NCBI GenBank assembly: GCA_937873255.1
Contig: CALMVM010000314.1
Location: 8,135 to 17,205, forward strand
Direction: 5' to 3'
Length of the DNA: 9,071 bases
Source of the DNA: an uncultured Verrucomicrobiota bacterium
GTDB taxonomy: Bacteria > Verrucomicrobiota > Verrucomicrobiia > Chthoniobacterales > SZAS-18
A program made the translations under genes and the position numbers. The notes below the pieces were generated by a model, which ran no database searches, was not told the origin of the DNA, and worked only from the letters and a program-made list of their open reading frames with translations. This document shows positions 1 to 6,843 of this stretch, piece after piece. The number at the start of each line of letters is the position of its first letter. Positions within the stretch are counted from its first letter, which is position 1.

Positions 1-837
1 CCCGTAACCCAAACTTGAAACGGCAGCGCCCACCCCCAACCCCCGCCCGCGCTCACCGCCCCCCGCGCTGTCCGGCCCGATGCCCGAAAACACTAACTTC
101 GAGCGCAACGCGACCGGGTGCCGCCGCTTGTGCAGCAACGCGAACGCATCCAGCAAATCGAGCGCCCCCTTGCGCCGATCCACGCGCCCGTGGTAGAGCA
201 ACACCGGCCGCGCGTCGTCGATCCAGCGTCCCTCCACATAACCCTCGCGCGGGTAAAATCGTGCCGCCTCCACCGCGCCGGGCACAATGGTGAACCTTTC
301 CGGCGGCGTGCCGTGGTTGCCGCGCACCTCTTCCGCGAACGAACGCGAACCGATCAGCAGCGCGCCCGCGTGGTCGAGCACCGTGCGCATCGCCTCGCGG
401 TGAGTATCACAACAATTCACGCCGACCCAATGCCCGTCCCCGCCCTGAATGGAAACGACGTTGGGCAGGCCGAGGCGCTTACTCGTTTCGAGTGCGGCCA
501 ACCCGGTCGGGTATCCGTACTGCGCGTGGAGCAGGTCGAACGGTTCCCTCTCGTGCTCCGCGACGGCGGTGGCGACCATCGTCTCGCTGTCGCGCTCGAA
601 GTTGGCGACGGGTTTTTCCTGTTCGCCCAACGCTTCGAGGCCGATGACGCGCACGCCCGACACCGGCGGGGGCGGTCCGCCGCCGTACACGCGCGTGCCC
701 GCCGCGTCGCCGCGATACTGGGAGATCATCGTGACCTCGTGGCCGAGCGCGGTGAGTTCGCGCAACAGGTTGCGTGCGTAAACGCTCATGCCCGAGATGG
801 CCGGGAAATAACGGCGCGAAAAAAAGCAAATACGCAT
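1..837 (-). CDS. Family 4 glycosyltransferase (partial, C-terminus beyond the left edge)
   Basis: Reading the minus strand from the ATG at 837 gives 279 codons with no stop, ending exactly at base 1, so the gene continues outside the window. The N-terminus is the classic GT-B opening: a short beta strand (MRICFFSRRYFP), then a glycine-containing loop and a helix (residues 15-33, SGMSVYARNLLRELTALGH). Residues 101-114 (DLLHAQYGYPTG) and 130-139 (IQGGDGHWVG) belong to the acceptor-side domain. The donor-side domain starts near residue 210 with LLYHGRVDRRKG (213-224), the usual 'GR...KG' signature of GT4 retaining glycosyltransferases. These cytosolic or membrane-associated enzymes move sugars from nucleotide-sugar donors; donor and acceptor cannot be told here. 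No Shine-Dalgarno sequence precedes the ATG. A heptad repeat tract ends 6 bases upstream of it. The gene lies 122 bp downstream of the YcaO fusion on the same strand, so co-transcription is possible. Confidence 0.93.
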   Translation of the reverse strand, partial: MRICFFSRRYFPAISGMSVYARNLLRELTALGHEVTMISQYRGDAAGTRVYGGGPPPPVSGVRVIGLEALGEQEKPVANFERDSETMVATAVAEHEREPFDLLHAQYGYPTGLAALETSKRLGLPNVVSIQGGDGHWVGVNCCDTHREAMRTVLDHAGALLIGSRSFAEEVRGNHGTPPERFTIVPGAVEAARFYPREGYVEGRWIDDARPVLLYHGRVDRRKGALDLLDAFALLHKRRHPVALRSKLVFSGIGPDSAGGGERGRGLGVGAAVSSLGYG

Positions 838-843
838 GGGGAA

Positions 844-978
844 AATGACGAATGACGAAGCGCGGAAACGGATGAAAGCGAGGGGGGAGTACAAATGATC
901 GACTGAGCGAGCAAGAGAACCGTGCGGTGTCAGGTTCTGCTTTCGTCATTCGTCATTCGTCATTCGTCATTCTGCATT
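844..978. repeat. Inverted pair of heptanucleotide repeat tracts (element A)
   Basis: Two copies of AATGACG occupy 844-857. Four perfect tandem copies of CGTCATT occupy 944-971, followed by one degenerate copy (CTGCATT, 972-978). The left tract is the reverse complement of the right: 844-859 pairs perfectly over 16 bases with 942-957, around an 82-nt core at 860-941. The right tract reaches into the 3' end of the YcaO-fusion gene and provides its last codons and stop (TGA at 962-960). The left tract stops 6 bases before the start codon of the glycosyltransferase. The element therefore fills nearly the whole spacer. As RNA it could fold into one long stem. Whether it is a REP-like or MITE-like mobile repeat, a transcription-stopping structure or a simple-repeat expansion cannot be decided from one copy. 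Confidence 0.85.
916..938 (-). other. Small hairpin in the core of element A
   Basis: AGAACC at 916-921 is the perfect reverse complement of GGTTCT at 933-938. With a one-base bulge, TG (923-924) and CA (931-932) extend the stem to 8 pairs around a 6-nt loop. It lies in the spacer between the YcaO fusion and the glycosyltransferase, both on the minus strand. No T-run follows on that strand, so it is not a canonical intrinsic terminator. It could be a pause, processing or attenuation structure, or chance. Confidence 0.3.
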
Positions 979-3293
979 AGGGCAACGACGTGCCGGCCCG
1001 GTTCGCGGTACAGCGGGTAGAGTGGGCCGACGACGCGGTCCAGCTCGGCCGGGTCGAACCACACCTCGCCGTCGAACGTCGCCGCTGCCTCGGGCGTCAG
1101 GCGGATCGGCAACGCGCCGGCCGGCCGGGGTTCACCAATGCCCGCGATCCGCGACCCGCGTGCAAGCAACCGGCGCAGGTTGCGCGCGCCGATGCGCCGG
1201 TACGTCATCGTCTCGACTTCCAGGCCGGGCACGATGGCTTTGAGCGCCACGGCGGGCGAACCGGGCGGCGTGAAATCGACGTACAAAATTTCCAGCCCGG
1301 CGGCGGCAAGACGTTCGGTCAGGAGAAACAACAGCGTGTCGGGATCGGGCACGGCCGTCGTCGGCAGTGAATCGAACGGTATCCGTGCACGCACGTCGAA
1401 AAGCGGGTGGCGGATTTCCTCGAAAAACTGCGCGTGGTCGAGCCGCATCCAACGCTGCATGCCGGCCAGCGCGCGGTCGTCCTCGCTGCGCATCGCCCCC
1501 GCGCCGAACGCTTCCAGATAGCCCTCCGGTGCGACAGCGCGCACGGGGCCGAGCGGACCGTGGTTGAACGCCTTGCGAGCCCGCGCGGAAACGAACTCGC
1601 GCAGAGCCTTCGCCAGCGCGCGTTCGCGGTCGGGATGAACTGCCTCGCCGCAGCCGCTCAACGAAATGGGTTGCGGCGATTGCACCGGGTCGCGGTCATA
1701 GCCGACCACGTAGAGATTCGTCAGGCCGAAACTATCGTCGGCCAGCTTCACCATCACCTCGACGCCCGCACGGTCGAGCGCACGCAAGAGTTCGCGCGTC
1801 TGCGGGTTTTGCACCAGGCGGAAATCGTCGCCGAGCGTGACGAGCAGGCCGCAGTCCATCGCGCGGTAATAGACGCTGTTGCCGTCGCGCTGGAGGAGTT
1901 CCATGACGCCGTGGGCGAGCGCGTGGGCGAACGTGGTGCCCGCGCCGAGGCCATTGGTGATCGGCACGGCCAGCGCCGCATTGCGGTCGAAATCGGGATC
2001 GAGATCGGCGTAACGCGGTGCGACGAATTCCACCGGGACAAAAACGGGTTGGCCGGAAGAGTGCTTTCGCGCTTCGACCCATTCGAGGGTCGTGACCCCG
2101 TGCGAATACGTGCTGCCAGCAGAAAGGCACAGACTGACCGGGTCAAGAACGGGTCGGCCCGCGCGCTGCAAATCCGTGAACGTCCCGCGCACGCGCGGCG
2201 CCCGGGCGAGCCATTCACGGGCGTGGTGCCACTCGACGGTCTCGCCCCACGCGCTGGCCTGCGCGGCGACGAGCGTCGGCCCATAGCCGAAGCCGTCGGA
2301 GAGCGCCCCATCCGCGCCGACGCTGGCGACCGTCCACAACGGCAATCCGAGACGATCCAGGCCGGTCTGCGTGAACTCGAAACAACGCGCGCCCGCCGCG
2401 AGCGCAGTTGCGTACGAAGCGCGATAGGCGGCGAGCGCATCCGCATCTGGGTCGGGATCGATTTCGTCCAACGGGATCGGCCCGAAGAAGGGTCGGCCGG
2501 CGAGTTGGGCATCGAAGAGCCTCAGCACCGACGCGGTCGAGCCGCCGCCGGCCGGGGCGCGCTCGAAAGTCGTGTAAACGTCCGCGAAATCGAGCGGCGC
2601 GACGGCCTGTCGATAACGGCGGACCTCCGCGTGGCTCATAGGCACGCGGCGGTTGAACGCCTTGTGCGTGGAGACCCCGCCGCCGGGCAGGTCGGCGTGG
2701 AATTTCACCATGTCTCCGGCGAAAAGGAGGCGACGTTCGCGCAGGTAAAGGATGCTCTGTCCGTCGAAGTGTCCGCCGACGGGGATCAACGTCGCGCCGA
2801 GAGCGATTTCCTGCGGCGCATCGTAGGGATGATCGACGCGGAAAGCTCCGGTCCAGGGCAGGTCGGCCGTATGGATGAACACCGCTTCCGGCGAGAAGAG
2901 TTCCTGCGCCTGCCACAACGACCCGTAGGCGTGCGGGTGCGACGCCGTGAGCCAGCGCACGCCACCGCGTTGCCGGATTAACGCGAGCGCATCGTCGGAA
3001 TACCACGCGGGATTTTCAAAGAGGAGGTTGCCGCCGGGCAGCGGGATCAGATAACCGCTCGGGCCGATACCCAGCGGAGGGTCACAGTGGAATTTGAGGA
3101 TGCCGTGTTCGTCCTCCTGCCAACGGGTCGTGATACGCGCGGCGGCCTGTCCGGCGGTCCAGAACTCCCAACCCGTTTCCGGAGCAGTGTGGCGGAAGTC
3201 CAGGCACACGGGGCATTGCGGCGGCGGGGCGAAATGCCGCTGCCAGAAGCCGCAGTTCGTGCAGACGTAGGGGGTCAGACCGGGGGAAATCAT
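960..3293 (-). CDS. Fusion protein: zinc ribbon + metallo-beta-lactamase fold + YcaO domain
   Basis: I start at the ATG at 3293 (MISPGLTPYVCTNCG). The frame stays open upstream, but that part is a shadow of the oxidoreductase gene. The product has 777 residues. Residues 11-30 form a rubredoxin-like zinc ribbon (C11, C14, C27, C30). Residues ~60-250 are a metallo-beta-lactamase fold with the motifs SHPHAYG (H119, H121), GGHFDGQ (H175) and FAGDM (D194). This resembles a known family of stand-alone ribbon-plus-MBL proteins with a HPHYY-type motif in place of HxHxDH. Residues ~310-770 are a YcaO domain: E351/E354 in GETVE, then VFVPVEFV (417-424), then TNGLGAG (446-452) and MELLQRD (464-470), the last matching the ATP/Mg-binding ExxER segment with Gln for the second Glu. 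YcaO enzymes use ATP to activate backbone amides, making azolines, thioamides or amidines. No C-terminal PxPxP motif is seen. The gene overlaps the oxidoreductase by ATGA, implying coupled translation. The substrate is unknown. Confidence 0.9.
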   Translation of the reverse strand: MISPGLTPYVCTNCGFWQRHFAPPPQCPVCLDFRHTAPETGWEFWTAGQAAARITTRWQEDEHGILKFHCDPPLGIGPSGYLIPLPGGNLLFENPAWYSDDALALIRQRGGVRWLTASHPHAYGSLWQAQELFSPEAVFIHTADLPWTGAFRVDHPYDAPQEIALGATLIPVGGHFDGQSILYLRERRLLFAGDMVKFHADLPGGGVSTHKAFNRRVPMSHAEVRRYRQAVAPLDFADVYTTFERAPAGGGSTASVLRLFDAQLAGRPFFGPIPLDEIDPDPDADALAAYRASYATALAAGARCFEFTQTGLDRLGLPLWTVASVGADGALSDGFGYGPTLVAAQASAWGETVEWHHAREWLARAPRVRGTFTDLQRAGRPVLDPVSLCLSAGSTYSHGVTTLEWVEARKHSSGQPVFVPVEFVAPRYADLDPDFDRNAALAVPITNGLGAGTTFAHALAHGVMELLQRDGNSVYYRAMDCGLLVTLGDDFRLVQNPQTRELLRALDRAGVEVMVKLADDSFGLTNLYVVGYDRDPVQSPQPISLSGCGEAVHPDRERALAKALREFVSARARKAFNHGPLGPVRAVAPEGYLEAFGAGAMRSEDDRALAGMQRWMRLDHAQFFEEIRHPLFDVRARIPFDSLPTTAVPDPDTLLFLLTERLAAAGLEILYVDFTPPGSPAVALKAIVPGLEVETMTYRRIGARNLRRLLARGSRIAGIGEPRPAGALPIRLTPEAAATFDGEVWFDPAELDRVVGPLYPLYREPGRHVVALMQNDE

Positions 3294-4318
3294 GACGGGT
3301 TTGCGCCGGCGGCGGCGAGCAGGCGCATCGTGTGGAGGTCGTGCGCGGGCGGGTAGGGGAATGGCGTGCCGAGACGCAGGCAGCGCGAAAATTCCTCGAT
3401 GCCGACGGCGAACGGCGAGCGGTCTTCTTCCGGTGCGATGGCGATCTCCTCCGTTTCGCCGGTGCGGGCATCGACGAGTTGCAACGAGCCGCCGGGAGTC
3501 TGGCCCATCGTGTTGCGGGCGATGGCCATGGCGCGGGTGCCGATCAGTTCGAGCGTGCGCCGGGGATAATGGTCGGGGCAATTGTAGGCGACGTTCATGA
3601 GCAACAGCGCGCCGGAAAAAAAGCGGCCGATCAGCGCCGCGCCGTCGTCCACGGGATAGGAAAACACGCGGCGTTGAAAGAGGGCGCGCACCTCGGTGAG
3701 TGGCTCGTCGAGGAGGACCTGCGAGAGGTCGAGTCCGTGCGGTGCGAGATCGATGAAAGCGCCGCCGCCGGCGCGGGCGGGGTCCACGCGCCAGTTGTCG
3801 TGCGCTTGCCCGGCGATGGGTGACCAGTCGGCCGGGGTCCAGCACGCATAGTGAATGCGGACGGCAGTGATCTCGCCCAGGCGGCCGGTTGCCACGAGTT
3901 CGCGCAGGCGGCGGTGCGCGGCGTGGAACCGCTGGTCGAACGCCGTGGCGTAGCGCACCCCGGCGGCCTCGCAGGCGGCGACCATCGCTTCCGCATCGGT
4001 GAGCGTGGTGGCCATCGGTTTTTCGCAGAGAACGTGCTTGCCCGCGCGCGTGGCCCGTTCCACGAGGGGGCGGTGCAGGTGGTTGGGCGTGGCGACGTAG
4101 ACGGCTTCCAGACCGGGCGTGGCGAGGAAATCGTCCAGATCGGCGTGGCGCGCCAGGGCCGGGTTCCACGGCTCGATATCCGCGCGGGCTGCCGGGCCGG
4201 GGTCACAGACCGCCACCAAACGTGCCAGCAGCGTCATCCCCATGGCCGGCGCGACGTAATCGCGCGCCACCCAGCCGCAGCCCACGATACCCCATCGGAC
4301 GGGCGGGTTCAGTTGCAT
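3290..4318 (-). CDS. Gfo/Idh/MocA family NAD(P)-dependent oxidoreductase
   Basis: The 342-residue product starts at the ATG at 4318 (MQLNPPVRWGIVGCGWVA). The frame is open further upstream, but those residues are not family-like and would overlap the divergent gene. Residues 9-18 (WGIVGCGWVA, spanning the GxGxxA) form the dinucleotide-binding Rossmann loop. ATPNHLH (76-82) and CEKPMA (98-103) follow, the latter carrying the family's conserved lysine (K100). The C-terminal domain has the GGGAFIDLAPHGLDL segment (184-198), with D190 and H194 at the positions usual for the catalytic residues. Length is normal for the family. Members oxidise or reduce sugars, inositols, biliverdin or other hydroxy compounds in the cytosol; the substrate cannot be read from sequence. 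Its TGA (3292-3290) overlaps the ATG of the YcaO fusion (ATGA), so it is the lead gene of a two-gene operon. No Shine-Dalgarno sequence precedes its start. Confidence 0.94.
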   Translation of the reverse strand: MQLNPPVRWGIVGCGWVARDYVAPAMGMTLLARLVAVCDPGPAARADIEPWNPALARHADLDDFLATPGLEAVYVATPNHLHRPLVERATRAGKHVLCEKPMATTLTDAEAMVAACEAAGVRYATAFDQRFHAAHRRLRELVATGRLGEITAVRIHYACWTPADWSPIAGQAHDNWRVDPARAGGGAFIDLAPHGLDLSQVLLDEPLTEVRALFQRRVFSYPVDDGAALIGRFFSGALLLMNVAYNCPDHYPRRTLELIGTRAMAIARNTMGQTPGGSLQLVDARTGETEEIAIAPEEDRSPFAVGIEEFSRCLRLGTPFPYPPAHDLHTMRLLAAAGANPS

Positions 4319-4403
4319 GGCGGGGGTGGACGGCACATCGGAAAAAAGGATTCGCCCCGGGCGGCCGGGCGGATGCAATCTCGCCGCGTCATTGATTCGG
4401 GTA
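4319..4403. promoter_or_regulatory. Divergent intergenic region (oxidoreductase / Nmad3)
   Basis: This 85-bp spacer separates the minus-strand oxidoreductase-YcaO operon from the plus-strand Nmad3 gene, so promoters for both must lie in it or inside the opposite gene's 5' end. It contains a perfect tandem duplication of the 8-mer CCGGGCGG (4357-4364 and 4365-4372) and an A-run (4342-4347). I find no convincing -35/-10 pair for either direction and no ribosome binding site for either gene. The regulatory call rests on geometry only. Confidence 0.4.
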
Positions 4404-5267
4404 ATGAAGATCATCCTGAGCCGGAAAGGTTTCGATTCGTCCTTCGGCGGGGTCGCCAGCCCGATTTTGCCCGGCGACGAGATCGTGTCGCTGCCGATCC
4501 CCGAGCGACCGGCGGCGGTCATGCCCGGGACGCGGACCTACGGGCAAATTCGCACGGGAGCGTGGTCGGTCGGGCAACTCGCGTCCGACCTGACCGGCGG
4601 GCGGATCGGGCCGGACCATTTCGCCCATCTCGACCCGGACCTGAATCCGGCAAGCGTGCGGCGTGCGCGCGGTTGGCGGCCGGCGTTCGGTCAGACGGGC
4701 GCGGCCGAGACGCACCTGCAAAACCAGGGGGTCGGGCCGGGCGACGTGTTTTTGTTTTTCGGTTGGTTCCGGGAAGTGGAGCGTTCGGCGGCGGGGCGGT
4801 GGCGTTACCGGGCGAACGCGCCGGACCGGCACGTTTTTTTCGGCTGGCTGCAAGTGGCGGAACGCTTGCCGGTGGGGACGCCGGGCGGTTTGCCGAAATG
4901 GCTGCGGGGGCATCCGCACGACAAGGCGATCCCGTACGGGCGCGCGGACAGCGTGTATGTCGCCGCCGAACGTTTGCGGCTGCCGGGCGTGGCGGGCGAG
5001 TGGCCGGGCGGCGGGGTGTTCGGCAAGTACCGCCCGGCGCTGCGCCTGACGGCGGAAGGCCGCACGCGCAGCCGGTGGCGGCTGCCGGCGTGGTTCCACC
5101 CGGCGGAGGGTCGGCCGGGGTTGAGCTATCATGGCAACCCGCGCGCGTGGACGCCGGACGATGAGCACGTGTTGCTCGACACCGCCAAACAGGGACAGGA
5201 GTTCGTGCTGGACACGCGGCATTTCCCCGAGGCTGCGGCGTGGGTAGCGGGTTTGTTCGCGGAGTGA
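4404..5267 (+). CDS. Nmad3-type protein (nucleotide modification associated domain 3)
   Basis: I choose the ATG at 4404 (MKIILSRKGFDSSFGG) over the ATG at 4317, because the N-terminus from 4404 is the family's conserved start and the upstream residues are low-complexity shadow of the divergent spacer. The product has 287 residues. Recognised blocks are the opening strand and loop with GFDSSFGGVASPIL (9-22), SLPIP (29-33), HLDPDL (75-80), WRPAFGQTGAAETHL (91-105) and GDVFLFFGWFRE (113-124). This resembles the domain named Nmad3, predicted by Aravind and colleagues to be associated with DNA or nucleotide base modification. The assignment is from memory of the motif pattern, and the biochemical activity is not established to my knowledge. 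No signal peptide or membrane segment is seen. It is divergent from the oxidoreductase and convergent with vapC, with 9 bases between the two stops. No modification partner (methyltransferase, kinase, restriction enzyme) is visible. Confidence 0.88.
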   Translation: MKIILSRKGFDSSFGGVASPILPGDEIVSLPIPERPAAVMPGTRTYGQIRTGAWSVGQLASDLTGGRIGPDHFAHLDPDLNPASVRRARGWRPAFGQTGAAETHLQNQGVGPGDVFLFFGWFREVERSAAGRWRYRANAPDRHVFFGWLQVAERLPVGTPGGLPKWLRGHPHDKAIPYGRADSVYVAAERLRLPGVAGEWPGGGVFGKYRPALRLTAEGRTRSRWRLPAWFHPAEGRPGLSYHGNPRAWTPDDEHVLLDTAKQGQEFVLDTRHFPEAAAWVAGLFAE

Positions 5268-5276
5268 GCGGCGGGA

Positions 5277-5660
5277 CTACCAGAGAATCGTCACGCCGTA
5301 GTTTGCAATGATCGGATCACGGCTGACGAGTCGGTAGCCTCCGCGCAGGGCCTGCGAGACGATCAATCGGTCGAAGGGATCGCGGTGGATCGTCGGCAGG
5401 GCCGCGAGGCCGAGCACGTCTTCTACTTCGATGCCGGCAACCAGCAGGCCTTTGCGGCGGTGGTCATCGAGCAGTTCGCGCAAGGGCAACCGCAGCGTGA
5501 GTTTACCGAGCTGCGCCTTGATCTGCATTTCCCACACGCTGACGATGCTGAGGTGTAACCGGTTCTGCGGGTCAAAAAACGCGCTCAACACGCGCGGCGG
5601 AAGTTGTGCCTTATCGCTGTCCCACCAAACGAAAGCATGCGTGTCGAGCAGGAGATTCAT
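5277..5660 (-). CDS. vapC: PIN-domain ribonuclease toxin, VapC-like
   Basis: The product has 127 residues from the ATG at 5660 (MNLLLDTHAFVWW). The frame opens six codons earlier, but the ATG at 5660 gives the standard PIN-domain start. The acidic metal-binding set is complete: D6 in LLDTHAF, E44 in SVWEMQIK, D94 and D97 in HRDPFDRL, and D115 in SRDP. The length is typical of VapC. PIN toxins of type II toxin-antitoxin systems are Mg-dependent ribonucleases that cut specific RNAs when not bound by antitoxin. This one belongs to the COG3744-like subgroup with an 'LLLDTHxxxW' opening. Its ATG overlaps the stop of the upstream antitoxin gene (ATGA). The 3' end converges on the Nmad3 gene with 9 bp between stops, and no hairpin terminator is visible there. 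Confidence 0.92.
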   Translation of the reverse strand: MNLLLDTHAFVWWDSDKAQLPPRVLSAFFDPQNRLHLSIVSVWEMQIKAQLGKLTLRLPLRELLDDHRRKGLLVAGIEVEDVLGLAALPTIHRDPFDRLIVSQALRGGYRLVSRDPIIANYGVTILW

Positions 5661-5878
5661 GACTCCTTGCCAAACCAAAATTCATCGGGCAGCGGATCAT
5701 CAAAGTCCGGTGCCATGATCATCGCTCCCGGATGCAGATTAGCGACGCGTGGCTCGTGCAAGGGCAAAACAGGATTCGCACGCTCTTTGTCCTCCAAATC
5801 GCGCAACGCCTTGGCGATCTGCTCCCGGTCATCGGCTGAAAGACGTGGCAACTCCGCGAGGATCTCTTGCGTGCTCAT
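5657..5878 (-). CDS. Antitoxin partner of the VapC-like toxin
   Basis: The 73-residue product starts at the ATG at 5878 (MSTQEILAELPRLSADDREQ). Its TGA overlaps the toxin ATG by ATGA, the normal antitoxin-first layout. The N-terminal 30 residues are a predicted amphipathic helical segment (EILAELPRLSADDREQIAKA) like the dimerising part of small addiction-module antitoxins. The C-terminus is acidic and aromatic (DPLPDEFWFGK), as expected for a tail that occupies a PIN active site. I do not see a clear AbrB, RHH or Phd DNA-binding signature, so I avoid a symbol. Role by context: it neutralises the toxin and probably autoregulates the pair. The gene is visibly less GC-rich than its neighbours, consistent with separate acquisition. 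Confidence 0.85.
   Translation of the reverse strand: MSTQEILAELPRLSADDREQIAKALRDLEDKERANPVLPLHEPRVANLHPGAMIMAPDFDDPLPDEFWFGKES
5663..5668 (-). promoter_or_regulatory. Shine-Dalgarno-like AAGGAG before vapC
   Basis: AAGGAG is read on the minus strand two bases before the vapC ATG, inside the last codons of the antitoxin gene. It is the only strong purine-rich ribosome-binding match beside any start in the window. The spacing is shorter than usual, so it may work mainly with re-initiation after the overlapping antitoxin stop. Confidence 0.35.
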
Positions 5879-5888
5879 GGCGCCACAA

Positions 5889-5916
5889 AAATAACGGACA
5901 AGCCGCCCCCCGGCAA
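5889..5916 (-). promoter_or_regulatory. Candidate promoter of the toxin-antitoxin pair
   Basis: On the minus strand, TTGCCG (5916-5911) and TTATTT (5894-5889) are separated by 16 bases, an acceptable sigma70-like pair. The -10 box ends only 10 bases before the antitoxin ATG, so the transcript would have a very short leader or none. That fits the absence of a Shine-Dalgarno sequence there. It is supported by motif match and position only. Confidence 0.3.
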
Positions 5917-5935
5917 GACCGCGCGCACGCGCATG

Positions 5936-6843
5936 CTACTTCCACCCCACCGCGCGCATCACTTCCAATTGAAACGCCTGCACCGGCCCGGGATGGATGA
6001 TGTCCATGTCGCCCAACGCCACGTCCAGCGTGAACGCGGCGCTGCGCGCGTGCCATTCCATCTCCAACACGCGGTCCAACGAATCCGCCGCCTGGAACGC
6101 CCGCGCCTCGGGAAAATCGGCGCGGAACACCGCCGCCAAGCTGTCGCGCACCGGTCCGCGCAGGGCGGGGGGCAATTCGTCCAACGCCGCCACGCGAAAC
6201 GCCTCCATCAACGGGCGCAGGTGCTCGCCGAGGAGCACGTCGCCGGCGTCCCCGGCGTCCGGCAAACGGGCGTTGTGGAGGTGGTGTGACAGGCCGGTCA
6301 AAAACGGCACGGTCGGGTCCGCGTCGAACACGCTCGCCGCCAGCACGCCGTCGAACGCGACAACCGCGCAGTGCTCGGCGTGGTTTTCGGCCGGTTCGAG
6401 CACGACGCGCGGATGGCCGGGCCGGGTCGCCCCGGCGCGGGGTTGGCCGGCGAGGAGGTAGACGAAATCGGGCGCGGCGTCCGGGGAAAAGACGGCCGGT
6501 TCGGAGGACAGGGATTCGCGCAAGGAACCGGCGAAGTCCGACGCGAGCGGACGGGCGGCGGCATCGAAGGCGCGCTCGAAAATCTCCCGGCGCACCGCCC
6601 GGGGAATCCCCCCGGCGGCGAGCACGTCTGCGTCGATCCCGGCCAAGAGGGTCGCCGCGACGGCGTGGGCGGTTTCCTCCAGGGCGACCGCGCGCGAGTT
6701 TTCCCCCGCGACCAGCCGGGCCCAGGCGCGGACGAAAGCGCGTTCCGCCCACGAGCCCGGTTGGCCGGCCACGCGGATGCGCTTGAGGTTGTTCAACTCC
6801 CGGAACAGCGGGAGCAGCGCCGCCAGTCCCGACGCCTGCGCGT

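Noticed and set aside
118..855. A 245-codon plus-strand frame at the left end
   Set aside because: It is the antisense shadow of the partial glycosyltransferase, whose minus-strand translation shows GT4 motifs.
868..906. AGGGGGGAG followed by ATG ATC GAC TGA in the core of element A, a possible leader mini-ORF
   Set aside because: It has only three codons, lies on the strand opposite to both neighbours, and no plus-strand gene follows; probably chance.
916..938. Intrinsic terminator after the YcaO operon
   Set aside because: The stem is short and bulged and no T-run follows on the minus strand, so it is listed only as a hairpin.
1407..2981. A 524-codon plus-strand open frame opposite the YcaO fusion
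   Set aside because: It lies wholly antisense to a gene with clear family motifs, its residues are Arg/Glu/Val-rich without domain pattern, and long antisense frames are expected in such GC-rich coding sequence.
3291..4169. N-terminal extension of the YcaO-fusion frame by 292 codons
   Set aside because: The residues are Arg/Pro-rich low-complexity and coincide with the oxidoreductase gene in another frame; the ATG at 3293 sits at a perfect ATGA junction just before the zinc ribbon.
3851..5164. A 437-codon plus-strand frame
   Set aside because: It crosses the oxidoreductase (antisense), the divergent spacer and the Nmad3 gene in a different frame, with no recognisable motif.
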